From positions 92,527 through 156,526 of the forward strand of contig NZ_JSXC01000024.1 of assembly GCF_000803215.1 (NCBI RefSeq): a stretch of 64,000 nucleotides of DNA, read 5' to 3'. Below the pieces are notes generated by a model. It did no database searches and was not told the DNA's origin. It saw only the letters and a list, made by a program, of their open reading frames with translations. The stretch's first letter is position 1. Every line of letters starts with the position of its first letter. The position numbers and the translations under genes were made by a program. Below, piece by piece: positions 1 through 7,499 of the stretch. The stretch comes from Pectobacterium fontis. GTDB lineage: Bacteria > Pseudomonadota > Gammaproteobacteria > Enterobacterales > Enterobacteriaceae.

Positions 1-791
1 TGCCGGAAGGGCCGGAAATTCGTCGGGCGGCCGATAAGTTGGTCGACGCTATAGTGGGAAAAACGCTGACGTACGTCTGGTTTGCGTTTCCCGAATTGAA
101 ACCGTATGAGACAGAGTTGGTCGGGCAGCAGATCAGGCAGATTGAAACGCGCGGGAAGGCGTTGTTGACCTATTTTAGCAACGATCGGGTGTTGTATAGC
201 CACAACCAACTGTATGGCGTGTGGCGAGTCGTGAATGCGGGTGAGTCGCCGGAAACGAAGCGAGATTTACGCATTCGGCTGGAGACGCAGGATCGCGCGA
301 TTCTGCTTTACAGCGCGTCAGATATTGAAATGCTGACGTCGGAGACGATCTCAACGCATCCTTTTCTGCAACGTATTGGCCCTGATGTTCTGGATCTCTC
401 ACTAACGCCGGAACAGGTGTGTGAGCGTTTGTTATTACCGCGCTTTCGCCGTCGTCAGTTTAGTGGGCTGTTGTTGGATCAGGCTTTTCTCGCCGGGCTG
501 GGAAATTACCTGCGCGTCGAGATTCTGTGGCAGGCACGGTTGGCGCCACAACACACGGCTGCACAGTTGAATGAGGAACAGTTGCAGACGTTAAGTCAGG
601 CGCTGCTAGATATTCCCCGTTTGTCCTACCACACGCGCGGCACCGTTGATGAGAATCGGCATCATGGCGCGATTTTCTCATTCAAGGTTTTTCATCGTGA
701 AGGGAAGTGCTGTGAGCGCTGCGGTGGCATTATTGAAAGAACGATGCTGTCATCACGTCCGTTTTATTGGTGCCCGGGTTGCCAGAGTTAA
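1..791 (+). CDS. nei: Endonuclease VIII (DNA glycosylase/AP lyase), 5' end one base outside the window
   Basis: Base-excision repair enzyme that removes oxidised pyrimidines and cleaves the abasic site. The frame opens with codons for PEGPEIRR from position 3, so the A of the ATG lies just before the window; the catalytic N-terminal proline (Pro2) follows it. Counting that Met the protein has 263 residues, the same as E. coli Nei. The C-terminus carries the zinc finger (CERC, then WCPGC about 16 residues later) with the conserved Arg of the SRPFYW loop. Apart from the missing first base it looks complete. In E. coli the next gene is abrB; here two unrelated ORFs follow. Confidence 0.95.
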   Translation, partial: PEGPEIRRAADKLVDAIVGKTLTYVWFAFPELKPYETELVGQQIRQIETRGKALLTYFSNDRVLYSHNQLYGVWRVVNAGESPETKRDLRIRLETQDRAILLYSASDIEMLTSETISTHPFLQRIGPDVLDLSLTPEQVCERLLLPRFRRRQFSGLLLDQAFLAGLGNYLRVEILWQARLAPQHTAAQLNEEQLQTLSQALLDIPRLSYHTRGTVDENRHHGAIFSFKVFHREGKCCERCGGIIERTMLSSRPFYWCPGCQS

Positions 792-833
792 AGGGCGCTG
801 TGCAGCTTTTAGATTAATTGAAAAGGATTTCGT

Positions 834-1547
834 ATGAGTAATAGAAGTGACATTAGGGATGGTTCTCTCTTTGATATGCTCAAATCAGGTATTGTTTATA
901 CCGAATTGCTGGGCTGGGTTGATATGGGCCATGCAAGGGGAGACGATATTGTTGAATTAAAACAGCAGTTTTTGGCCGGCGAAAGCTCTGGAGAACAGAG
1001 CTATCGCGTTATGTATCGCCAAGATATGCGATACAAAAAATTCGGTAATAACGTTGGTATAGGAAAGTTCAATCGATGGGAAATCAAGAGCGAGAGAAGC
1101 CGAGACGATATCAATAGCATAATGCTTGCGATGCTTATGAATATTGCCCCTCGATTTGAAAAACAGCAATATGATCTATTCTCATGGTATACAGATAGTG
1201 GATTCAGTGGTGAGGATTTGGTTTCAGATCTGTTGGGATTTTATCGCGCATTAATTCCCGGCCAATATTCTTATCGTGTTCGCCCTGTAAGCCGTGATGC
1301 GGCGCTTAGGCGTTGGGATTTTTATGGTGCCATTGGCTCCCATAAGAATCAGGGCTTCCGCCCTATTATTTTTCCTGATCCGCAAGATGCTTGTATACGA
1401 CATACACCTTATATAGCAGATCTACCTCACTTTATGACTTGGGTTCGACCATGGAATGATTTTACTTCTGGCGTAGTTAACATTCTAACGGATGACGGTA
1501 CAACACTAGAATTTAACAAACCCAAAGGTGGAAGAATTCGGGCATGA
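834..1547 (+). CDS. Uncharacterised 237-residue protein
   Basis: I do not recognise this protein with confidence. It is soluble-looking, with no signal peptide or membrane segment, and begins at an ATG preceded by AAAGG at a normal distance. Visible features are a GWVDMGHARG motif near residue 30, a Trp/Tyr-rich middle (YDLFSWYTDSGFSGEDL) and a basic tail. The GWVD-GHAR pattern recalls a domain of unknown function found in scattered proteobacteria (possibly DUF4056), but this is only an impression. It overlaps the next ORF by ATGA, so the two are probably co-translated and work together. Base composition is lower in GC than nei and gltA. Confidence 0.7.
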   Translation: MSNRSDIRDGSLFDMLKSGIVYTELLGWVDMGHARGDDIVELKQQFLAGESSGEQSYRVMYRQDMRYKKFGNNVGIGKFNRWEIKSERSRDDINSIMLAMLMNIAPRFEKQQYDLFSWYTDSGFSGEDLVSDLLGFYRALIPGQYSYRVRPVSRDAALRRWDFYGAIGSHKNQGFRPIIFPDPQDACIRHTPYIADLPHFMTWVRPWNDFTSGVVNILTDDGTTLEFNKPKGGRIRA

Positions 1548-1966
1548 AAGTAATCAAATATCTATTACTGCTTTTGGTTCCTGCGGCGATGGTTGGGATG
1601 TTATTTGTATTTATTGTGGTGTCGGGTTCCACGGAGATAAGAACGTATACTGAAAGTGAGTATTTTACCTACTATGCGTTCACCGATGAAGATATCCGCA
1701 ACGCCCCAAGGATATCGAGCGATTACGCTTTTGAATATGTGCCCGGTGATGGTTATGCGCCATCAAATGCCATCATCTTTAATGATACCTCTGACACGAC
1801 TCTGCTAAAAACGTACCTCACAACATTAGGATATGAGCAGCAGAAACGTAAGCAGGGGGAGGAAGATGTGTGGAAAAAGCATACTGAAATTGAAGGGGCA
1901 ACCTTCTATATCTGGGTTAATAAAGACGCTAAACAGGTTTACCTTACGAAAGTATTCCAGGACTAA
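1544..1966 (+). CDS. Uncharacterised 140-residue membrane-anchored protein
   Basis: Starts at an ATG overlapping the stop of the upstream ORF (ATGA), which implies translational coupling. Residues about 4-28 form one strongly hydrophobic segment (YLLLLLVPAAMVGMLF and on) after a Lys-containing N-terminus. This is an uncleaved anchor or signal sequence, with the remaining 110 residues probably periplasmic and rich in Tyr, Asp and Thr. No family recognised. Together with the preceding gene it forms a two-gene unit placed between nei and the convergent gltA. Confidence 0.65.
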   Translation: MKVIKYLLLLLVPAAMVGMLFVFIVVSGSTEIRTYTESEYFTYYAFTDEDIRNAPRISSDYAFEYVPGDGYAPSNAIIFNDTSDTTLLKTYLTTLGYEQQKRKQGEEDVWKKHTEIEGATFYIWVNKDAKQVYLTKVFQD

Positions 1967-2029
1967 CTGCAACTGCGCTGATTATCCGTATTTCAATCAC
2001 CATTGAAAATCAGTGTAGTGCAAAAAAAC

Positions 2030-2056
2030 AAAGGCCAGATATGATATCCGGCCTTT
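2030..2056 (-). terminator. Rho-independent terminator of gltA
   Basis: Arms AAAGGCCGGATAT and ATATCTGGCCTTT (one mismatch) read on the minus strand and are followed by a T-run (complement of CAAAAAAAC at 2021-2029). It lies 18 bp beyond the gltA stop and may also stop transcripts from the convergent upstream pair. Confidence 0.8.
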
Positions 2057-2073
2057 TGCATAGACTGAATGGA

Positions 2074-3354
2074 TTATTTCAGATTGGACGTAAAGTCACG
2101 TTTGTCGTAGCCGGTATACAACTGACGAGGACGGGCAATCTTGATGCCGTCGTCGTGCATTTCGTTCCAGTGTGCAATCCAGCCCACGGTACGTGCCATC
2201 GCGAAGATAACGGTAAACATGGAAGAGGGAATCCCCATCGCTTTCAGGATGATACCGGAGTAGAAATCCACGTTCGGATACAGTTTCTTCTCAATGAAGT
2301 ACGGGTCGTTCAGCGCGATATGTTCCAGCTCCATCGCTACTTCCAGCAGGTCGTCTTTTCTGCCCAATTCTTTCAGCACTTCATGACAGGTTTCACGCAT
2401 GACTTTGGCGCGTGGATCGTGGTTCTTGTACACGCGGTGGCCAAAGCCCATCAGGCGGAAGGAGTCATTCTTGTCTTTGGCTCGTTCGATAAACGCCGGA
2501 ATGTGTTCCACGCTGCTGATTTCTTCCAGCATACGCAAACAGGCTTCGTTCGCACCACCGTGCGCCGGTCCCCACAGCGAGGCGATCCCCGCGGCGATAC
2601 AGGCAAACGGGTTTGCGCCAGATGAACCCGCGGTACGCACGGTAGAGGTTGACGCGTTTTGTTCGTGATCGGCATGCAGGATCAGAATGCGATCCATCGC
2701 ACGTTCCAGCACCGGATTCACGACATATTCTTCACAAGGCGTGGAGAACATCATATGCAGGAAATTACCCGCATAGGACAAGTTGTTTTTCGGGTATACG
2801 AACGGCTGACCGAGTGAGTATTTGTAGCACATTGCCGCGACGGTCGGCATTTTAGACAACAGGCGATAGGCCGCAATTTCGCGGTGACGCTCAATATTGA
2901 TGTCCAATGAATCGTGGTAGAACGCGGCCAGTGCGCCCGTTACGCCGCACAAAACAGCCATTGGGTGCGAATCGCGACGAAAACCGTGGAACAGACGGGT
3001 AATCTGTTCGTGGATCATGGTGTGGCGAGTCACGGTCGTCTTGAAAGTCTCATACTGTTCTACGGTCGGAACTTCACCGAACAGCAGGATGTAACACACT
3101 TCAAGATAATTAGATTTTTCAGCGAGTTGGGCAATCGGGAAGCCACGGTGTAGCAGAATGCCTTCATCACCGTCGATATAAGTAATCTTGGATTCACAAG
3201 ATGCAGTAGAGGTAAAGCCGGGGTCAAATGTGAAGTAACCTTTAGAGCCGAGGGGACGAATATCGATCTCATCATGTCCTAGTGTGCCGGATAGGACATT
3301 TAGCTCAATGGGGTCTTTACCTTCTAGGGTAAGTGTTGCTTTTTTATCAGCCAT
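2074..3354 (-). CDS. gltA: Citrate synthase (type II, hexameric)
   Basis: Condenses acetyl-CoA and oxaloacetate to citrate, the first step of the TCA cycle. The 426-residue product is nearly the length of E. coli GltA (427). Catalytic residues are visible: His in [11 protein letters not shown], His in [15 protein letters not shown] and Asp in YPNVDFYSG. The N-terminal beta-rich domain typical of the NADH-inhibited enterobacterial enzyme is present. It is transcribed away from sdhC across a 655-bp divergent control region, as in E. coli, where both are under ArcA and carbon control. A terminator follows. Confidence 0.98.
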   Translation of the reverse strand: MADKKATLTLEGKDPIELNVLSGTLGHDEIDIRPLGSKGYFTFDPGFTSTASCESKITYIDGDEGILLHRGFPIAQLAEKSNYLEVCYILLFGEVPTVEQYETFKTTVTRHTMIHEQITRLFHGFRRDSHPMAVLCGVTGALAAFYHDSLDINIERHREIAAYRLLSKMPTVAAMCYKYSLGQPFVYPKNNLSYAGNFLHMMFSTPCEEYVVNPVLERAMDRILILHADHEQNASTSTVRTAGSSGANPFACIAAGIASLWGPAHGGANEACLRMLEEISSVEHIPAFIERAKDKNDSFRLMGFGHRVYKNHDPRAKVMRETCHEVLKELGRKDDLLEVAMELEHIALNDPYFIEKKLYPNVDFYSGIILKAMGIPSSMFTVIFAMARTVGWIAHWNEMHDDGIKIARPRQLYTGYDKRDFTSNLK

Positions 3355-3799
3355 TTACAGTCTCCTTAGCGCTTTAATTTTAAAATTTTCACTGAAGAAA
3401 TACCGTCATGCCTGTACACCGAACGAATAAATAGCCGGTGAAACTCTGTCGTGACACAGTCGTCAAATAGGATACAGAGTAAGGCGGATTGCCGCATTCA
3501 GGATGAAAAATTCGTTCTCCAGGTAATGAACCATCTCCAGGTAATTAACAACGATCTGAATAAATAGATTGTAGTCATTACCTATGATTTTTACGTGGAC
3601 TCTCTTCACTGTTACATAAGTTACGTCAGTGTGGAAGTGTCGCCGTTATGCTTTAACACATCATAAGAAATGTAATCCCCTAGTTGTAATAGAAATGTTG
3701 AACTTTTGTCAAATCAGATAATTAATTTTATATAAATTGTGAAATCCGTGATCGGAATCACTGTTCGGGGCAAATGTCACCAAACAGTTTGTATGGGAA

Positions 3800-3828
3800 T
3801 TGTAATAGGAATGTGAAGGACCTATACT
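3800..3828 (+). promoter_or_regulatory. sdhC promoter
   Basis: TTGTAA at 3800 and TATACT at 3823 with a 17-bp spacer. The -10 context (GTGAAGGACCTATACTGCCGCC) closely matches the mapped E. coli sdh promoter as I remember it. Confidence 0.7.
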
Positions 3829-3871
3829 GCCGCCAGGTCTCCGGAATCACCCTGCAGTAGGAGCACCCAGT

Positions 3872-3895
3872 ATGAAAGGATCATGCGCTGTTTAG
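3872..3895 (+). other. Seven-codon upstream ORF in the sdhC leader
   Basis: ATG AAA GGA TCA TGC GCT GTT TAG, preceded by TAGGAG eight bases upstream. It lies downstream of the sdh promoter and so would be in the mRNA leader. It may be translated or chance. Confidence 0.25.
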
Positions 3896-4009
3896 ACACC
3901 GGAATGTCGATGTTTGAGCGCGTATCGTAAACCCACTTTTCAGGGCTGTAACTTTCATACTGTCTGACCCCACATCAGGCCCGGAGGAAGAAACAATAAT
4001 AAAAGCTGT

Positions 4010-4399
4010 GTGGGCAAATTTGTGAAAAAACAAAGACCTGTCAATCTGGAATTGCAGACGATCCAGTTTCCCGTTACTGCGATAGCCTCTATTCTTCACC
4101 GCGTCTCCGGCGTTATCACTTTTGTCGCTGTCGGCATTTTACTGTGGCTGTTAGGGACTTCTCTTTCTTCAGAAGAAGGGTTCCTGCGTGCTGCGGAAAT
4201 GATGGATAGCTTCATCGTCAAGTTTATCGTTTGGGGCATCCTCGTTGCGTTGGCTTATCACATTGTTGGTGGTTTACGTCATCTATTGATGGATTTTGGT
4301 TATATAGAAGAAGACCTTGCCGCAGGTAAGCGTTCTGCAACTCTCTCCTTTATTATTACTGTCGTGCTTTCAATTTTGGCTGGAGTCCTCGTATGGTAA
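4010..4399 (+). CDS. sdhC: Succinate dehydrogenase cytochrome b556 subunit
   Basis: Membrane anchor of complex II that, with SdhD, binds haem b and ubiquinone. It has 129 residues like the E. coli protein, and three membrane helices. The quinone-site stretch ASILHRVSG is present, and the haem-ligand His lies in the [16 protein letters not shown] region. The start is taken as the GTG at 4010 by length; a GTG at 4022 is an alternative. The GGAGGA at 3982 is too distant to be an ordinary ribosome-binding site for 4010, so initiation here may be unusual. It overlaps sdhD by 7 bp. Confidence 0.95.
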   Translation: MGKFVKKQRPVNLELQTIQFPVTAIASILHRVSGVITFVAVGILLWLLGTSLSSEEGFLRAAEMMDSFIVKFIVWGILVALAYHIVGGLRHLLMDFGYIEEDLAAGKRSATLSFIITVVLSILAGVLVW

Positions 4400-4740
4400 G
4401 CAATGCTTCTGCGTTAGGACGCAATGGCGTACACGATTGGTTACTGATTCGCGCTTCCGCCATCGTCATTGTTCTGTATGTAATTTATATTATTGGTTTT
4501 GTTGCTACGGCTGGCGACATCACGTATGACATCTGGCGTGGTTTCTTCTCCATGGCCCTCACCAAAGTATTCACACTGCTAACGTTATTTTCCATTCTGG
4601 TTCATGCCTGGATAGGGATGTGGCAAGTGCTGACCGACTACATTAAACCGCTAGCCTTACGCCTGACGTTACAGTTGGCGATTGTGGTCGCGCTGTTGGT
4701 GTACGTCATTTATGGAACTATTGTAGTGTGGGGTGCGTGA
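4393..4740 (+). CDS. sdhD: Succinate dehydrogenase membrane anchor subunit
   Basis: The 115-residue second anchor of complex II, with three hydrophobic helices. The haem-ligand His and the quinone-site Asp/Tyr pair are visible in [19 protein letters not shown]. It starts inside the end of sdhC (7-bp overlap) and its stop overlaps the sdhA ATG (TGATG), so the three are translationally coupled. Confidence 0.96.
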   Translation: MVSNASALGRNGVHDWLLIRASAIVIVLYVIYIIGFVATAGDITYDIWRGFFSMALTKVFTLLTLFSILVHAWIGMWQVLTDYIKPLALRLTLQLAIVVALLVYVIYGTIVVWGA

Positions 4741-6506
4741 TGAATTTGCCAGTCAGAGAATTTGATGCTGTTGTTGTTGGTGCGGGTGGCGCAGGTATGC
4801 GCGCCGCGCTGCAAATCTCCCAAATGGGCCTGTCCTGTGCCCTGTTATCAAAAGTTTTCCCAACCCGTTCCCATACCGTGTCTGCGCAGGGCGGTATTAC
4901 CGTTGCGCTGGGTAATACCCATGAGGACAACTGGGAATGGCACATGTATGACACCGTAAAAGGGTCTGATTACATTGGCGATCAGGACGCGATCGAATAT
5001 ATGTGTAAAACCGGCCCGGAAGCGATTCTGGAACTGGAGCACATGGGGTTACCGTTCTCCCGTCTGGACGATGGCCGCATTTATCAGCGTCCGTTCGGTG
5101 GGCAGTCCAAGAATTTTGGTGGCGAGCAGGCCGCACGTACCGCGGCGGCGGCTGACCGTACGGGCCATGCACTGTTACATACGCTGTATCAGCAGAACCT
5201 GAAAAATCACACCACTATTTTCTCCGAGTGGTATGCCCTCGATCTGGTGAAGAATCAGGATGGTGCCGTTGTTGGCTGTACGGCTATCTGTATCGAAACC
5301 GGTGAAGTTGTCTACTTCAAAGCAAAGGCAACCGTGCTGGCAACGGGGGGGGCGGGGCGTATTTACCAATCCACGACCAACGCGCACATTAATACAGGTG
5401 ACGGCGTGGGTATGGCATTGCGTGCTGGTGTGCCATTGCAGGATATGGAAATGTGGCAGTTCCACCCGACCGGTATTGCCGGTGCGGGTGTGCTGGTCAC
5501 CGAAGGTTGTCGCGGTGAAGGTGGCTACCTGCTGAACAAGCACGGTGAACGTTTCATGGAGCGCTATGCGCCGAACGCGAAAGATCTGGCAGGACGTGAC
5601 GTGGTTGCGCGCTCCATCATGATTGAAATCCGTGAAGGCCGTGGCTGTGATGGTCCATGGGGGCCACACGCTAAGTTGAAACTCGACCATCTGGGTAAAG
5701 ACGTACTGGAATCCCGCCTGCCGGGTATTTTGGAGCTGTCACGCACCTTTGCTCACGTCGATCCGGTTAAAGAGCCGATTCCAGTTATCCCAACCTGCCA
5801 CTATATGATGGGCGGTATTCCGACCAAAGTGAGCGGTCAGGCGTTAACAGTGAATGAGAAGGGTGAAGATGTGGTGATTCCTGGGCTGTTTGCCGTAGGG
5901 GAAATTGCCTGCGTCTCGGTTCATGGCGCTAACCGTCTGGGCGGTAACTCACTGCTTGACCTGGTGGTATTTGGTCGTTCGGCGGGTATTCATCTGCAAG
6001 AATCTCTGGAAGAGCAGGGCGCCAGTCGTGATGCCAGCGATTCCGATATCGACGCGTCGCTTGACCGTCTAAATCGCTGGAATAATACCCGCTCTGGGGA
6101 AGATCCGGTTGAAATCCGTAAGGCGCTGCAATCCTGCATGCAGAATAACTTCTCGGTATTCCGTGAAGGTGATGCGATGGCGAAAGGGTTGGAAGAGCTA
6201 AAAGTGATCCGTGAGCGTTTGAAAAATGCGCGTCTGGATGACACCTCAAGCGAGTTCAATACTCAGCGTATCGAGTGCCTTGAACTGGATAACCTGATGG
6301 AAACCGCCTATGCGACAGCGGTTTCTGCCAACTTCCGTACCGAAAGCCGTGGCGCACACAGCCGCTTCGACTATCCTGAGCGTGACGATGAGAATTGGCT
6401 GTGCCATTCGTTGTATCTGCCGCAAACCGACAGCATGACACGCCGTGAGGTGAACATGCAGCCTAAACTGCGTCCGGCGTTCCCGCCGAAAATACGTACT
6501 TATTAA
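4740..6506 (+). CDS. sdhA: Succinate dehydrogenase flavoprotein subunit
   Basis: Oxidises succinate to fumarate and passes electrons to SdhB. The start is the ATG at 4740, which gives 588 residues beginning [11 protein letters not shown], equal to E. coli SdhA. The FAD-binding [10 protein letters not shown] motif is near residue 15. The covalent FAD-binding His is in [13 protein letters not shown]. Substrate-site residues are seen in [17 protein letters not shown] and [11 protein letters not shown]. Product acts on the cytoplasmic face of the inner membrane. Confidence 0.98.
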   Translation: MNLPVREFDAVVVGAGGAGMRAALQISQMGLSCALLSKVFPTRSHTVSAQGGITVALGNTHEDNWEWHMYDTVKGSDYIGDQDAIEYMCKTGPEAILELEHMGLPFSRLDDGRIYQRPFGGQSKNFGGEQAARTAAAADRTGHALLHTLYQQNLKNHTTIFSEWYALDLVKNQDGAVVGCTAICIETGEVVYFKAKATVLATGGAGRIYQSTTNAHINTGDGVGMALRAGVPLQDMEMWQFHPTGIAGAGVLVTEGCRGEGGYLLNKHGERFMERYAPNAKDLAGRDVVARSIMIEIREGRGCDGPWGPHAKLKLDHLGKDVLESRLPGILELSRTFAHVDPVKEPIPVIPTCHYMMGGIPTKVSGQALTVNEKGEDVVIPGLFAVGEIACVSVHGANRLGGNSLLDLVVFGRSAGIHLQESLEEQGASRDASDSDIDASLDRLNRWNNTRSGEDPVEIRKALQSCMQNNFSVFREGDAMAKGLEELKVIRERLKNARLDDTSSEFNTQRIECLELDNLMETAYATAVSANFRTESRGAHSRFDYPERDDENWLCHSLYLPQTDSMTRREVNMQPKLRPAFPPKIRTY

Positions 6507-6522
6507 TTGCGGAGATCAAACG

Positions 6523-7239
6523 ATGAAACTCGAATTTTCTATTTATCGTTACAACCCGGATGTTGACGATGTTCCGCGGATGCAGGATTACCAGTTAGAA
6601 GCGGAAGAAGGTCGCGACATGATGCTGCTGGACGCGCTGATGCTGTTGAAGGAGCAAGACCCGACGCTTTCATTCCGTCGTTCCTGCCGTGAAGGCGTCT
6701 GTGGTTCCGATGGCGTTAACATGAACGGTAAAAACGGGCTGGCCTGTATTACCCCCGTTTCCACGTTACGGCGTGGAAATAGCAAAATTGTTATCCGTCC
6801 TTTACCTGGATTACCGGTTGTACGTGATTTGGTAGTGGACATGGGACAGTTCTATGCTCAATATGAGAAAATAAAGCCTTACCTGTTGAATAATGGGAAA
6901 AATCCACCAGCGCGTGAGCATCTGCAAGCGCCGGAACAACGTGCCAAGCTGGATGGGTTGTATGAATGCATTATGTGCGCCTGTTGTTCAACGTCTTGTC
7001 CATCGTTCTGGTGGAACCCGGACAAGTTTGTGGGGCCAGCGGGGCTGTTGGCGGCGTACCGTTTCCTGATCGACAGCCGTGATACGGAAACGAAGCCACG
7101 ATTGGACGATCTGGACGATGCGTTCAGCGTGTTCCGCTGCCACGGCATCATGAACTGCGTCAACGTCTGTCCGAAAGGGCTGAACCCGACGAAGGCGATC
7201 GGTCATATTAAATCGATGTTGCTGCACCGCAGTGCGTAA
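6523..7239 (+). CDS. sdhB: Succinate dehydrogenase iron-sulfur subunit
   Basis: Carries electrons from FAD to the quinone. The 238 residues match E. coli SdhB. The [2Fe-2S] cysteines lie in SCREGVCGSDG plus GLAC. The [4Fe-4S] and [3Fe-4S] cysteines lie in CIMCACCSTSCP and CHGIMNCVNVCPKG. It has its own ribosome-binding site (GCGGAG) 16 bp after sdhA, and is followed by a 260-bp spacer with two strong inverted repeats before sucA. Confidence 0.98.
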   Translation: MKLEFSIYRYNPDVDDVPRMQDYQLEAEEGRDMMLLDALMLLKEQDPTLSFRRSCREGVCGSDGVNMNGKNGLACITPVSTLRRGNSKIVIRPLPGLPVVRDLVVDMGQFYAQYEKIKPYLLNNGKNPPAREHLQAPEQRAKLDGLYECIMCACCSTSCPSFWWNPDKFVGPAGLLAAYRFLIDSRDTETKPRLDDLDDAFSVFRCHGIMNCVNVCPKGLNPTKAIGHIKSMLLHRSA

Positions 7240-7276
7240 TGCGTTATTGCATAAGAATTAAGTCGTAAAGCATGTT

Positions 7277-7310
7277 GCTCCCTCTGACGTTGCTATGCTT
7301 CAGAGGGAGC
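7277..7310 (+). repeat. Inverted repeat 1 in the sdhB-sucA spacer
   Basis: Perfect 11-bp arms GCTCCCTCTGA and TCAGAGGGAGC with a 12-base loop. No T-run follows, so it is not a classical terminator; it may stabilise or delimit the sdh mRNA 3' end. Confidence 0.7.
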
Positions 7311-7316
7311 GCAGGA

Positions 7317-7362
7317 AACCTTTAAAAACCGGCTTACGCGCCAGAACCGGTTTTTAAAGGTT
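7317..7362 (+). repeat. Inverted repeat 2 in the sdhB-sucA spacer
   Basis: Perfect 16-bp arms, AACCTTTAAAAACCGG at 7317-7332 and its complement at 7347-7362, with a 14-base loop. It begins only seven bases after inverted repeat 1. The transcript must read through both to reach sucA unless sucA has its own promoter. Confidence 0.75.
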
Positions 7363-7499
7363 CCTTAGGGGGATGGATACTCTAAGTAGCGCGTACCGAG
7401 GTACGGCGAGTGAACCGTTTGTATGGCACACTTATATACGGACACTAATTACGTGTTAACCACGGCGAAAACTGAAGCTTATTAGCTTAAGGGATCATA

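Larger units (their letters stand above)
3355..4009. other. gltA-sdhC divergent control region
   Basis: 655 bp without a full gene. The gltA half (3355-3700) is AT-rich, with no hexamer pair I would defend. The sdh half holds a good sigma-70 promoter at 3800-3828, a conserved-looking leader (CCGCCAGGTCTCCGGAA) and a GGAGGAAG purine stretch at 3982 before sdhC. In E. coli this region binds ArcA and CRP, and the sdhC start region is a target of the sRNAs RyhB and Spot 42; those interactions were not tested here. Confidence 0.6.

Noticed and set aside
2041..2625. 194-codon plus-strand ORF opposite gltA
   Set aside because: Lies entirely on the antisense of citrate synthase and its terminator.
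3738..3765. TGTGA-containing stretch before sdhC as a CRP site
   Set aside because: The second half-site (TGATC or TCACT at wrong spacing) does not fit TGTGA-N6-TCACA.
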